From NCBI GenBank assembly GCA_019310385.1, contig JAFDEK010000037.1, positions 1 through 33,294 on the forward strand: DNA of 33,294 bases. Direction: 5' to 3'. Shown in pieces: positions 24,429-32,448 of the stretch. The notes beneath the pieces are model-generated. The model had not been told where the DNA came from. It made no database searches and worked only from the letters and a program-made list of their open reading frames with translations. A program made the translations under genes and the position numbers. This DNA comes from Deltaproteobacteria bacterium. GTDB taxonomy: Bacteria; Myxococcota_A; UBA9160; UBA4427. How positions within the stretch are numbered: position 1 is the first letter of the stretch; each line of letters opens with the position of its first letter.

Positions 24429-26336
24429 ATGCCTCGTCGAACCCTCCGTCGTGCCGCGACGTCGACACGGATTCAGCTCTTCGAAGTCAGCTTCGCCGCC
24501 GAGCTGCGAGTGCTCGTCTGCGGCCTCCTGCTCTTCTCGACACTGCCTGTCGGTGCCGAAGAGCAGCTGTTGTGGGGCGATACGCACGTCCACACCTCCT
24601 ACTCGACCGATTCGTATATCGGCCAGAACTTCACGGCAGGTCCGGACACCGCCTATCGCTATGCCAAGGGCTTGCCGGTCATCCACCCGACCACTGGCGC
24701 GCGGATCCGAATCGAGACGCCTCTGGACTTCCTGGTCGTTGCCGACCACGCGGAGAGCTTCGGGGCCATGAAGTGGGCGAACGAAGAGGGCCTCCCGAGG
24801 CAGGGGCTGGGGCCCATCGACTGGTTGCACTCCTGGCTCGTGGAGAAGCTCTTCCGCGTCCTGGCCGACAACCCTGGCAGCGTCGTCCAGTTGCTCGAAT
24901 TCGCCTCTCCCGACACGGACGTGGTGGTGGAGGCGGCGAGGACTCCTGCTGGGATCACTATTCCCAATGTCGATGAGGTCATCCGCAGCTCGTGGGCGGC
25001 GACGACCAACGCGGCGGATACGCATAACGAGCCCGCGCGCTTCAGCGCGCTGATTGGCTGGGAGTGGAGTGCCGTACCGGCGGGCGCAAATCTCCATCGC
25101 GTGGTCTTTACGAGCAGCGACGCAGGCATTGCCCAGCAGTTCATTCCCTTCTCGTCGTCGACCAGCAGCTACCCGGAGGACCTGTGGCGCTGGCTCGACG
25201 AGACCGCGTCGGATACGGGTGCTGACTTCGTTGCCATTCCGCACAACTCGAACATCTCCCGGGGCTACATGTTTCCCGCAGACAAGCGCCTGCGCGACAC
25301 GCCCATCGACCGGGACTGGATCGATCTGCGTGCGAAGTGGGAAACCGTCGTCGAGGCTACGCAGATCAAGGGGGATTCGGAGACCGACCCGGCGGTCTCG
25401 CCGGACGACGAGTTCGCCGACTTCGAGGCCTACCCCCACTACATCTCGCCGAAGCCGATCCCCTTCGATCCCGGGCCGGGAGACTTCGTGCGTTCGGCCC
25501 TGGGTAGGGGCCTCGCAATCGAAGCGCGCTTCGGTGCCAATCCCTACCAGTTCGGCCTGATCGGTTCCACGGACTCACACACGGGACTGCCGACCGCGGA
25601 GGAGCCAAACTTCTGGGGCAAGTTCGCCAGCGATTCGATTCCGCGCGACAAGGCGAGGAACTCTACTTCGATCGAGAACTTCGGCTGGGTGATTTCTGCT
25701 TCCGGCCTCGCTGGGGTGTGGGCCGAGGAGAATACCCGTGACGCCATCTTTCGCGCCTTCAAGCGCCGGGAGGTCTACGCGACGACCGGCCCTCGCATCC
25801 GCGTGCGCGTCTTGGCCGGCACGGGCTTCGGTCCGGGTGACGAGAAGAAGGTGGAGCTCGCAGGGGTTCGCGAGGCGGGCGTGCCAATGGGTGGTGAGCT
25901 CCGCAGCTTGGAGGAGCCGCCTTCGTTCCTCATTCGAGCCGCAAAGGACCCGAAGAGTGCGCACCTGGATCGGATCCAGATGGTAAAGGGCTGGCTGGCC
26001 GCAGGGGAGAGCTTCGAGAGGGTCTACGACGTGGTGGGTTCCGGCGCCCGAGTGCCGGGCTCCGATGGCAGGCTTCCCCGGGTTCCCGACACTGTCGATT
26101 CGGCCACGGGCGAGTACAGCAACGAGCACGGTGCGGCGACGCTCGCAGCCCTGTGGACCGATCCCGATTTCGATTCAGCGCAGCCCGCCTTCTACTACGT
26201 CCGTGTGTTGGAGATCCCGACGCCGCGCCACTCGACTCTCGACGCGCTTGCATTGGGCATTGCTCCAGAAGAGACCGGCCAGCCGATCTCCATCCAGGAG
26301 CGCGCCTATACGTCGCCCATTCACTACCGGCCCTAG
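24429..26336 (+). CDS. DUF3604 (PHP-like metal-dependent) exported protein
   Basis: A 635-residue protein with a signal peptide (LRVLVCGLLLFSTLPVGA). The mature N terminus LLWGDTHVHTSYSTDS has the HxH metal motif of the PHP-like superfamily; FLVVADHAESFG, VAIPHNSN and GSTDSHTGLP supply further His and Asp ligands. This set is typical of DUF3604 proteins, which are probably periplasmic hydrolases of unidentified substrate and are very common in marine proteobacteria and Myxococcota. The ATG at 24429 has aggag about 7 bases upstream; the frame is open further upstream without support. The gene ends tail-to-tail with the thioredoxin-like gene: both stop codons use one ctag at 26333-26336. No damage seen. 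Confidence 0.85.
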   Translation: MPRRTLRRAATSTRIQLFEVSFAAELRVLVCGLLLFSTLPVGAEEQLLWGDTHVHTSYSTDSYIGQNFTAGPDTAYRYAKGLPVIHPTTGARIRIETPLDFLVVADHAESFGAMKWANEEGLPRQGLGPIDWLHSWLVEKLFRVLADNPGSVVQLLEFASPDTDVVVEAARTPAGITIPNVDEVIRSSWAATTNAADTHNEPARFSALIGWEWSAVPAGANLHRVVFTSSDAGIAQQFIPFSSSTSSYPEDLWRWLDETASDTGADFVAIPHNSNISRGYMFPADKRLRDTPIDRDWIDLRAKWETVVEATQIKGDSETDPAVSPDDEFADFEAYPHYISPKPIPFDPGPGDFVRSALGRGLAIEARFGANPYQFGLIGSTDSHTGLPTAEEPNFWGKFASDSIPRDKARNSTSIENFGWVISASGLAGVWAEENTRDAIFRAFKRREVYATTGPRIRVRVLAGTGFGPGDEKKVELAGVREAGVPMGGELRSLEEPPSFLIRAAKDPKSAHLDRIQMVKGWLAAGESFERVYDVVGSGARVPGSDGRLPRVPDTVDSATGEYSNEHGAATLAALWTDPDFDSAQPAFYYVRVLEIPTPRHSTLDALALGIAPEETGQPISIQERAYTSPIHYRP

Positions 26337-27799
26337 TCTTGGATCTCCCGCCACACGGGCTGGCTCCCGATCTCGCCGCCAGCCCAACCGCCGATCATGG
26401 CCGAGAAGAGCCCGGCGCCGCCGCCGCAGTGGACGAGTAGGATGCCGTCTGGCCGGAACTTGGGGAGGGAGAGCTCCCTCGCGTGCTCGGGTGCGCCCTC
26501 CGCGATGCCGCCGGCGCCGCGCACCAGCTCGGCTCCGGGGATCACCAGCAGCTCCTGCAGGCGTTCGACCAGCTGCTTCCGGCTCCAGCCCGCTTCGTGG
26601 AAGATGCGCGAGTGCTCGGGCCCCACGGCGAGAATGCAGTCGAAGGCGAGAATGAGCTTGGGATGGTGCAGGGTGCGCAGGTTGACCGCGTAGGAGCGGG
26701 CCAGGGATTCGGGATCCCGGGAGAGCTGGTCGACGATGCAGCGCGGCCCCTCGCCCGGGAAGAGGGTCACGGTGCTCGCGCCCGCCGGCGCGCCGAGGCT
26801 CTGGGAGAGCGGCTCCCAGGGCGATCCCTCCTCGTCCTCGGGGAAGCAGAAGGAGAGCTTGCCCGGGTTGCCGTGGGTGGCGCGGTCGACCTCACCGGGA
26901 CGACCCCCGCCCACGTTGCGGATCACAAGCTGCAAGGCGCGGCCGATGGTCATGTTGGCGCGGTTGCCCTGGCCGAAGACATTCTTGCCGGCGTTCATGT
27001 CGAGGGCTTTGCGGATGGGCCCGTTCACGATGAGGACCGGCCCCACCGGCATGGTGGTGGCGAGGAGGCCGTGGATGTTGAATTCGCTGGTGCACGCCGC
27101 CTCGACGGCGGCCAGCACGACGGGGAGGTACTCGGGGCGGCAGCCCGCCATGACGGCGTTGATCGCCACCTTCTCCACCGTGCAGTCCGCGTAGTCGGGC
27201 GGCACCGTGGCGACGACCTCATCCGGGCTACGCGCGGTGCCCTCGAGCATGGCGAGCACCCGGCGCTCGGTGGGGGGCACCATGGGGAGCCCGTCGCTCC
27301 AGCCGCGCTCGAAGAGGGCCTCCATCTCGTCTTCCAGGGACGCGAGCGGGACCCGGCGCGCCGCGAGGCGGCCAGCGCCGAAGCGCACGGCGAGCTCTGG
27401 AGCCAGATCCGGATCGACGCTGCGCGAGCCGCAACCCGGGCGGTAGTCGGGCAGCTCGCTCCCCAGGCCTTCGACGCCGGTCAGGCCTTCCCACTCCTCG
27501 CGGTGCCAGCCGAGGAGGCGCGCCTCTTCGTTGCCTTCGCGGGAGACCCGGAGCAGGGTGGGGACCGCCTCGATCTCGTGGTGCCAGGACACCTCGAGGC
27601 CCGTGTCGTCGACAGCGTCGACCTCCGCGGGAAAGGCGGGGTCATCCTGGCTGTAGACGGTGAGGGGCAGGGCGGCGCGCTCGGCGAGCTCGGCGAGTAC
27701 CGGCGCGACGAGGCCGCAGGTGGGGCAGTCCCGCTTGACGAAGGCGACGAGCCCGGGCGGGAGGGTCGGGCGCTGCGATGCGGAGGGGTCGGGCTTCAT
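26333..27799 (-). CDS. Thioredoxin-like domain fused to a large uncharacterised domain
   Basis: A 488-residue cytoplasmic protein. Residues 15-110 look like a thioredoxin fold with active site C25-P-T-C28 (FVKRDCPTCGLVAPVLAEL) and the cis-Pro region EAVPTLLRV. From about 170 to the end is a second domain with SDGLPMVPPTERRVLAML, CTVEKVAINAVMAGCRPEYLP, FNIHGLLATTMPVGPVLIVNG, NRANMTIGRALQLVIRNVGG and LAVGPEHSRIFHEAGWSRKQ. I recall this large domain as a widespread family in actinobacteria and proteobacteria, often near or fused to UGSC/CGSC-type small proteins. That would tie it to the selenoprotein gene 4 kb away, but the association is from memory. Several Cys and the HCGGGAG motif near the C terminus hint at thiol chemistry. 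Function unknown. Confidence 0.75.
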   Translation of the reverse strand: MKPDPSASQRPTLPPGLVAFVKRDCPTCGLVAPVLAELAERAALPLTVYSQDDPAFPAEVDAVDDTGLEVSWHHEIEAVPTLLRVSREGNEEARLLGWHREEWEGLTGVEGLGSELPDYRPGCGSRSVDPDLAPELAVRFGAGRLAARRVPLASLEDEMEALFERGWSDGLPMVPPTERRVLAMLEGTARSPDEVVATVPPDYADCTVEKVAINAVMAGCRPEYLPVVLAAVEAACTSEFNIHGLLATTMPVGPVLIVNGPIRKALDMNAGKNVFGQGNRANMTIGRALQLVIRNVGGGRPGEVDRATHGNPGKLSFCFPEDEEGSPWEPLSQSLGAPAGASTVTLFPGEGPRCIVDQLSRDPESLARSYAVNLRTLHHPKLILAFDCILAVGPEHSRIFHEAGWSRKQLVERLQELLVIPGAELVRGAGGIAEGAPEHARELSLPKFRPDGILLVHCGGGAGLFSAMIGGWAGGEIGSQPVWREIQD

Positions 27800-27929
27800 G
27801 CTGGTTTCTCGCTTTGCGATTAGGCTAGCACCGGAATGCGCACGATTGCGGCTTGAAGTGGCGGGGCGATTTCGCGAGCTTTTGGCCTCGGAGTGCGGCC
27901 AGCAACTGTCCAGAGGGGGCGGAAAGGGA

Positions 27930-29084
27930 ATGGGCTACCAATCGGGCATGGGAAACGGTGGAATCCGGCGAATCGCGTTCTTCATCCTGCTACTGCTCGT
28001 GATCGCCGCAGCGGCCGCCGGCGCCGCTCCCAACGAAGACTCCCGCGACAGCTCGGTGGCTGCCTGCTCTCAGGTCCCCTACGGCGCTCCGCGCCCGACC
28101 GGCGGGGTCGAGACCGCCGAAGGTGTGGTCAGCCCCCCGAATCCCGACGGCCCCACCCTGGTGGAGGTGGGCCTCTTCGTCGTCGACCTCGACAACGTGG
28201 ATGTGCCTCGCGCTGCCTTTCGCTTCGAGGGCTACGCGGAGTTCGTCTGGTGTGACCCGCGCCTTGCCTTCGACCCCGCCGAGGTGGGTACGCCTATCAA
28301 GCGCTTCATCGGCCCGGCCTCCGGCCGCATCATGGAGAGGATCTGGGTCCCCAATCCCACCCTCGTGAACCGCAAGGGGTCCATGACGCTCTCGAAGCGG
28401 ACGATCGAGGTACACCCCGATGGCACCGTGCGCCTCGAGGGACTCTTCACGGCCGAGCTGGCCGCCGAGTACGACCTGCGCCTCTTCCCTTTCGACCACC
28501 AGACCCTGCCCATCGAGGTCGAGTCCTTCACCTGGAACGCGGAGACCCTCGTCTTCCGCCTGATGCGTGAGAAGACGGGCTACGACCAGCACTTCAAGGT
28601 GCCCGAGTGGACCATCGCGGGTCTCGAGAGCCGTGTCGATGAAGTCGGGACGATTCAGGGCCGCGGCAACTTCTCGCGCTTGACGCTGGAGATCGGCGTC
28701 GACCGCGAATCCGGCTTCTACATCACCAAGGTCGCGTTTCCGCTCCTGTTGATCGTCGCCATGTCCTGGTCGGTGTTCTGGATGGTGGACGAGGGCTTCG
28801 GATCGCGTACGCGGGTGACCACGACGGGCGTGCTCACCATCGTGGCCTACCAGTTCGCGATTTCGAAGGACCTGCCCAAGGTCGCCTATCTCACCTTCTT
28901 CGACACTATGATGGTGATCTCCTTCACCCTGGTGGCCAGCACGGTCGCGGAGAACCTGCTCGTCTCCCGGGTTGGGGAGCGCCGGCCGGAGCTGGCGGTA
29001 CAGATCGACCGCGCGAGCCGCGTCCTCTTCCCGCTCTTCTACCTTCTTTCAATTGCCCTGGTGGCCGTCCACTATGGCATCTAG
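27930..29084 (+). CDS. Pentameric ligand-gated ion channel homologue
   Basis: A 384-residue membrane protein with a signal peptide (IAFFILLLLVIAAAAAGA). The extracellular half is beta-rich and carries the diagnostic FPxD-like motif EYDLRLFPFDHQTLPIEVES, without the Cys-loop cysteines, as in bacterial GLIC/ELIC channels. Four helices follow in family order: M1 (KVAFPLLLIVAMSWSVFWM), the pore helix M2 (SRTRVTTTGVLTIVAYQFAI), M3 (YLTFFDTMMVISFTLVAST) and M4 at the very C terminus (LFPLFYLLSIALVAVHYGI). Members form homopentameric cation or anion channels gated by protons, amines or other ligands; the ligand here is unknown. The ATG at 27930 is preceded by gaggggg. It is divergent from the thioredoxin-like gene. 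Its stop codon lies in a 13-bp tandem repeat. Confidence 0.88.
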   Translation: MGYQSGMGNGGIRRIAFFILLLLVIAAAAAGAAPNEDSRDSSVAACSQVPYGAPRPTGGVETAEGVVSPPNPDGPTLVEVGLFVVDLDNVDVPRAAFRFEGYAEFVWCDPRLAFDPAEVGTPIKRFIGPASGRIMERIWVPNPTLVNRKGSMTLSKRTIEVHPDGTVRLEGLFTAELAAEYDLRLFPFDHQTLPIEVESFTWNAETLVFRLMREKTGYDQHFKVPEWTIAGLESRVDEVGTIQGRGNFSRLTLEIGVDRESGFYITKVAFPLLLIVAMSWSVFWMVDEGFGSRTRVTTTGVLTIVAYQFAISKDLPKVAYLTFFDTMMVISFTLVASTVAENLLVSRVGERRPELAVQIDRASRVLFPLFYLLSIALVAVHYGI

Positions 29085-29124
29085 GTACGGTATCTAGGTA
29101 CCGCATCTAGGTACGGCATCTAGG
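29077..29124 (+). repeat. 13-bp tandem repeat across the channel-gene stop codon (about 3.7 copies)
   Basis: gcatctaggtacg (29077), gtatctaggtacc (29090), gcatctaggtacg (29103) and gcatctagg (29116) follow one another. Each copy contains TAG; with a period of 13 these stops fall in all three frames. The first TAG (29082-29084) ends the channel gene. Confidence 0.9.
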
Positions 29125-29299
29125 CGAACGAGCACCCATGAGTCCCGCTTCCGATGTCGACAGCGACGGCGTCTACTACCTCAGTGTCGAGGACTTCGAA
29201 TGGCGCCCGCGGCGGCCTGGAGCCGGCGAGAGTCCGACGCGGTATGATTCGATATCGTACGAGGCGAGCGACGAGTCCAGCAGGGCAGGAGGATCCAGG

Positions 29300-29848
29300 G
29301 TGAAGCCTGAAGATTGCGTCCTATTCAGCGGTGCGGCCAGCGGAGCCGAAGAGGCCTTCGGCGCCGCCGCCGAGCAGCGCGGCATCGACGAGGTCAATTT
29401 CACCTTCGACGGGCACAACGACGCCCGCAGCCGCGGCATCCGCGTGCTCACCCACGAGGAGCTCGAGCACGGAGATGTGAGCCTCGCCTACGTGAGCAAG
29501 CTCATGCACCGCAAGTACCGCGACACGCCGCTCTTCAAGAAGGTGCTGCAGGGCATCTGGCACCAGGTGAACAACGGCCAGGAGATCTACGTGGTGGGCC
29601 GGATCCTGGACGACGATACCGTCAAGGGCGGCACGGGCTGGGGAGCCGAGTTCGCAAAGCTCTGCAACAAGCCGCTCTACGTCTTCGACCAGGAGGCCGA
29701 CGCCTGGCTCGAGTGGACCGGCGAGAGCTGGGCCTCGCACTCGGGGCCCGTGATCACCCATCCCCACTTCACGGGAACGGGAACGCGTTTCCTCGAGGAG
29801 AACGGGCGGGTGGCGATCGACGAACTCTTCGCACGCTCCTTTGGCTGA
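29300..29848 (+). CDS. SLOG-like Rossmann-fold protein
   Basis: A 182-residue protein if translated from GTG 29300, which has a perfect aggagg 7 bases upstream. An in-frame ATG at 29138 would add 54 poorly conserved residues with no good ribosome site. The N terminus CVLFSGAASGAEEAFGAAAE resembles the GGAxGAD nucleotide-sugar-binding loop of SLOG-type (DprA/YpsA-like) proteins. It continues NFTFDGHNDARSRG, LAYVSKLMHRKY, GQEIYVVGRILDD, GGTGWGAEFAKLCNK and PLYVFDQEADAWLEW, a layout I recall from a conserved family of small predicted nucleotide-binding proteins. The role is unknown; some SLOG proteins act in signalling or defence. Its stop codon sits in a 13-bp tandem repeat. Confidence 0.7.
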   Translation: MKPEDCVLFSGAASGAEEAFGAAAEQRGIDEVNFTFDGHNDARSRGIRVLTHEELEHGDVSLAYVSKLMHRKYRDTPLFKKVLQGIWHQVNNGQEIYVVGRILDDDTVKGGTGWGAEFAKLCNKPLYVFDQEADAWLEWTGESWASHSGPVITHPHFTGTGTRFLEENGRVAIDELFARSFG

Positions 29849-29890
29849 GCGTTGGGGCTGAGCGTTGGGGGTGAGCGCTGGGGGTGAGCG
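29845..29890 (+). repeat. 13-bp tandem repeat across the SLOG-gene stop codon (about 3.5 copies)
   Basis: ctgagcgttgggg at 29845 and 29858, gtgagcgctgggg at 29871 and gtgagcg at 29884. Each copy carries TGA, in all three frames. The first TGA (29846-29848) ends the SLOG-like gene. The sequence is unrelated to the repeat at 29077, but period and position are the same. Confidence 0.9.
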
Positions 29891-29902
29891 CCGGCCCAAA
29901 CG

Positions 29903-29930
29903 AAAAACGGCGGCCCTATTCCGGGCCGCC
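29903..29930 (-). terminator. Intrinsic terminator of the cold-shock gene
   Basis: On the minus strand ggcggccc, a loop ggaata and gggccgcc form a perfect 8-bp GC-rich stem, followed directly by c and five T. It lies about 27 bases after the cold-shock stop codon. This is the clearest rho-independent terminator in the window. Confidence 0.9.
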
Positions 29931-29956
29931 GCTATCAATTCGCTGAACTGCGTGGA

Positions 29957-30160
29957 TCAGCTCGGTCGAACCTCGGTCGCCTCGGGGCCCTTGCGTCCCT
30001 CGGCGGGCTCGAAGGTCACCTTCTGTCCCTCGTTGAGGGACCGGAAACCATCGGCGATGATGTTCGAATGATGGACGAAAAGATCCTTGGAGCCGTCATC
30101 GGGTGTGATGAATCCATAGCCCTTCTCGTCGTTGAACCACTTGACCGTGCCGCTTGCCAT
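29957..30160 (-). CDS. Cold-shock protein (CspA family)
   Basis: A 67-residue single cold-shock domain. The RNP1 motif [10 protein letters not shown] and RNP2 motif DLFVHHSNI are intact, and the N terminus [16 protein letters not shown] is standard. It binds single-stranded RNA and DNA as an RNA chaperone. aggaggag lies about 8 bases before the ATG. It is a single-gene unit with its own terminator, and the long non-coding region upstream probably holds its promoter and a long leader, common for this family. Whether it is cold-inducible or constitutive cannot be told. Confidence 0.97.
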   Translation of the reverse strand: MASGTVKWFNDEKGYGFITPDDGSKDLFVHHSNIIADGFRSLNEGQKVTFEPAEGRKGPEATEVRPS

Positions 30161-30500
30161 TCAATTTTCTCCTCCTCTTCCGCCAGGCCGCCGTACAGCC
30201 GCCCTAGGAAGAGGCATTGCGCTTGTCGCGTATAGTGCTGCTCGGACTGTTGCTTCTCCACCGTGGAGCGCCCCACCTCGAGGTTCACCAGGGGTGACCG
30301 GAGATCCGAGCGGGAAGGAGCGTAGGGCACTCAAGTGGCGTGTCCCACCCCTAAACAACCGAGATTTGGGCGAAAATGGCTCTTGGGTCCAATGGGGTCA
30401 TCTTGGGGCGTAGAGGGCCAGGGCGGATTTCTGCTGCCCCTAGGAGCCAGTTCGCTCAGCTCCGAGCGGCTGCAGGTCGCCCAGCCGACACTCAACCCGA
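30161..30500. other. 340-base gap upstream of the cold-shock gene
   Basis: No credible gene is seen on either strand. The stretch separates the cold-shock gene (start at 30160) from the lipoprotein gene (end at 30501) and should hold the promoter and 5' leader of the former. The sense-strand sequence cactatacg around 30226-30234 could be a -10 element, but I see no matching -35. Confidence 0.5.
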
Positions 30501-31007
30501 CTAATTCTCGCGCTGAGAAGGCGGGAACTGCTCGAGCATTTTGGCAACGGCTTTGCGGATCGACTCGCCCCGCTCCGCCGAGTCCAGCCCGATCTGCACG
30601 GGCGCCCTGGCGAAGCCCAGCCAGACGTGGCGGCCCGTGGTGGCTTCGCTGAGGAGCAGCGAGAAGGAGGCCGTCGAGATGGCCTTGTCGGGCCCGATCC
30701 AGCTGCGCACGGTCAGCTCGTAGGAGAGCAGGAAGTTGGGAGCGCCCGCCGCCACCTCGCTATAGCCGCGGAGCGCGAACTCCTCGTTGGCGGCCCCTCG
30801 GATCAGGGGGTCGAGGTCGAGGGCCTGGATGCGAGGATCCGTCGGCAGCTTGCTCCCGGCATCGTCCCAGGCATAGCTGGCCTGGGCGGGAAAGCGGGTC
30901 AGGGGATCGTAGGTGGAGGAAACCTCGAGGCCGTCGTCCGACTTGCAACCGGCGAAGAGCAGGAGGAGAAGGGCCAGCAGGCCGAGGGCGTGGCGACGAT
31001 CGAGCAT
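30501..31007 (-). CDS. DUF4136-like lipoprotein
   Basis: A 168-residue protein starting at ATG 31007 (MLDRRHALGLLALLLLLFAGC), with a lipobox ending at Cys21. The mature part (YDPLTRFPAQASYAWDD, then DPLIRGAANEEFALRGYSEV, and PNFLLSYELTV) follows the DUF4136 layout: an N-terminal strand-rich Tyr/Trp segment, a central helix in a residue-specific frame, and a final LLSEATTGRHVWLGFARAP strand pair. Such lipoproteins sit in the cell envelope with unknown function. A longer frame upstream has no support. Confidence 0.78.
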   Translation of the reverse strand: MLDRRHALGLLALLLLLFAGCKSDDGLEVSSTYDPLTRFPAQASYAWDDAGSKLPTDPRIQALDLDPLIRGAANEEFALRGYSEVAAGAPNFLLSYELTVRSWIGPDKAISTASFSLLLSEATTGRHVWLGFARAPVQIGLDSAERGESIRKAVAKMLEQFPPSQREN

Positions 31008-31120
31008 GGAGCGATCCCCGTTCTCGTTGTGGCCGCTCTCGCTGCAGCCGCCGTGGATGGAGCTTCGATGGGGCCGCAGTGTAGCACGGGGCCTTGGGCA
31101 GGCAGGCCGCCGGGGGGTCC

Positions 31121-31831
31121 TCATTCCTTGTGCATCACGACCAGCCCGGACTGGCGATTGCCGCGTCCGATCAGGATCTTGGCGATCTCTCGGCAGAAGA
31201 AGAAGAGGGATCCAAGCGTACCGGCCGCTGCCAGACTCGGCCTTCGATGGATCTCCATCCGGCCGAACCCTGCCGCCTGGCCGGCTCGCATGATCAACGA
31301 TGGCGGCATGTCGCGCTCTGTGACGCCGTAGGTTTCAGCGGCCGACCTCGACGCCTCCTGGGACGCATGGCCGACGCCCGGCTCCAGAGCCACGCAGACG
31401 CCACCCGGCTTGAGGGCGGCGTAAGCGGAGCGAAGCGCCGCGCATTCGTCTTCGGAGTGGTGCAGCGAGTCGTAGAAGACCGCGCAGTCGAATTCCTCGC
31501 GGAAGTCGAGGGCTTCGTAGTCGCCGGCGACGAATCGAAGCTTGGCGATCCCCTGCTGCGTCCCAACTTCGTTCGCCATGGCGACCATCGCCGGTGCGAT
31601 GTCCTGGCCCACGACGTCGTAGCCGCGCCTCGCGAAGAAGATGCTCGTCCAGCCGCCGCCGACTCCGAGGTCGAGGAGCCTCGCGGGTGGTGGCGGCATC
31701 ACCGCCATGAGGGCTCCCATGTCGAGCAGATATTGGGAGCAGTTCGGATCGGAGAAGGGCTTGTTGCGTACGTGCTCTCGACCGGCGGGATCCAAGCTGT
31801 CGAGGTAATCGATCTCGCCCGCCTTCGGCAT
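31121..31831 (-). CDS. Class I SAM-dependent methyltransferase
   Basis: A 236-residue protein starting at ATG 31831 (MPKAGEIDYLDSLDP), with gggag upstream. Motif I (RLLDLGVGGGWTSIFFARRG) binds S-adenosylmethionine, with an acidic motif II (VVGQDIAP) and motif III/IV around DCAVFYDSLHHSED; LKPGGVCVALEPG is the usual post-IV strand. The C-terminal region (AAGTLGSLFFFCREIAKILIG) is hydrophobic and might touch the membrane or a lipid substrate. The substrate is unknown. It lies upstream of the lipoprotein gene on the same strand, 113 bases apart. Confidence 0.85.
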   Translation of the reverse strand: MPKAGEIDYLDSLDPAGREHVRNKPFSDPNCSQYLLDMGALMAVMPPPPARLLDLGVGGGWTSIFFARRGYDVVGQDIAPAMVAMANEVGTQQGIAKLRFVAGDYEALDFREEFDCAVFYDSLHHSEDECAALRSAYAALKPGGVCVALEPGVGHASQEASRSAAETYGVTERDMPPSLIMRAGQAAGFGRMEIHRRPSLAAAGTLGSLFFFCREIAKILIGRGNRQSGLVVMHKE

Positions 31832-31910
31832 CGCAAACTCCCGGCTGGGGCCTTCATCCGCGTCTTCACCGCGTCGGCTGCTCGCGCTCCGCAGCATAGC
31901 GAAGGGAGAT

Positions 31911-32330
31911 TCAGAGCTTCCGACGGAAGTGGAGGCTCGTCATTTCCAGGCCTTCCCGCTCGTAGAAACGATGAGCGTCCTTGCGCCGAGTCCCCGAATC
32001 GAGGTGCAGCTCGGTCGCGCCATGGGAGCGGGCGTGGTCGGCCAGCCAGGCGAGGAGCGCGGCGCCGTAGCCCTTCGATCGGACTTCGGGCAGGGATACG
32101 AAATCGTCCACGTAGAGGTGGCGCTCCCAGGCGAGGTTCTCGCCGAAACGAAAGCCCGCCACCGTCGCCGGCCGCCCTTCGTGGATCAGAAACGCGAGGC
32201 GATAGCCCCTGCCTTCCTGGGCGCGAACCCGCTCGAGGAAGGACTCGGCGTCGGCGAGCTCGCGCAGGTGAACCATGACGGGGAAGCAGGCGAGGATCTC
32301 GGCATCGGACTCCGCGATCTGGATCTTCAT
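31911..32330 (-). CDS. GNAT-family N-acetyltransferase
   Basis: A 139-residue acetyltransferase. Motif A (LPEVRSKGYGAALLAWL) has the R-x-x-G-x-G/A acetyl-CoA pyrophosphate loop near residue 90, followed by ELHLDSGTRRKDAHRFYEREG, the usual motif B with a catalytic-region Tyr. ggag precedes the ATG by about 7 bases. It lies downstream of the selenoprotein gene on the same strand with 118 bases between. The acetyl acceptor is unknown. Confidence 0.85.
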   Translation of the reverse strand: MKIQIAESDAEILACFPVMVHLRELADAESFLERVRAQEGRGYRLAFLIHEGRPATVAGFRFGENLAWERHLYVDDFVSLPEVRSKGYGAALLAWLADHARSHGATELHLDSGTRRKDAHRFYEREGLEMTSLHFRRKL

Positions 32331-32425
32331 GGGGTCTCCACGCGGCTCTTCGACGGCTTGGCCCCCCGCTCGTGTTCGCGTCGCAGCATGGAGAAGACGA
32401 CGAGATCGAGGAAACGGCCAGCCAC
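32327..32425 (-). CDS. Possible 32-residue ORF overlapping the GNAT start
   Basis: A GTG at 32425 with ggaggag about 11 bases upstream opens a 32-codon frame (VAGRFLDLVVFSMLRREHE...) whose TGA overlaps the GNAT ATG in an ATGA arrangement. The size and coupling would fit a leader peptide, but no family is recognised and it may be chance. Confidence 0.2.
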   Translation of the reverse strand: MAGRFLDLVVFSMLRREHERGAKPSKSRVETP

Positions 32426-32448
32426 TTGTGCAGCAGCTCCTCCGTTCC

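Noticed and set aside
26483-27823. 446-residue plus-strand open frame
   Set aside because: Antisense to the thioredoxin-fusion gene, with no motifs.
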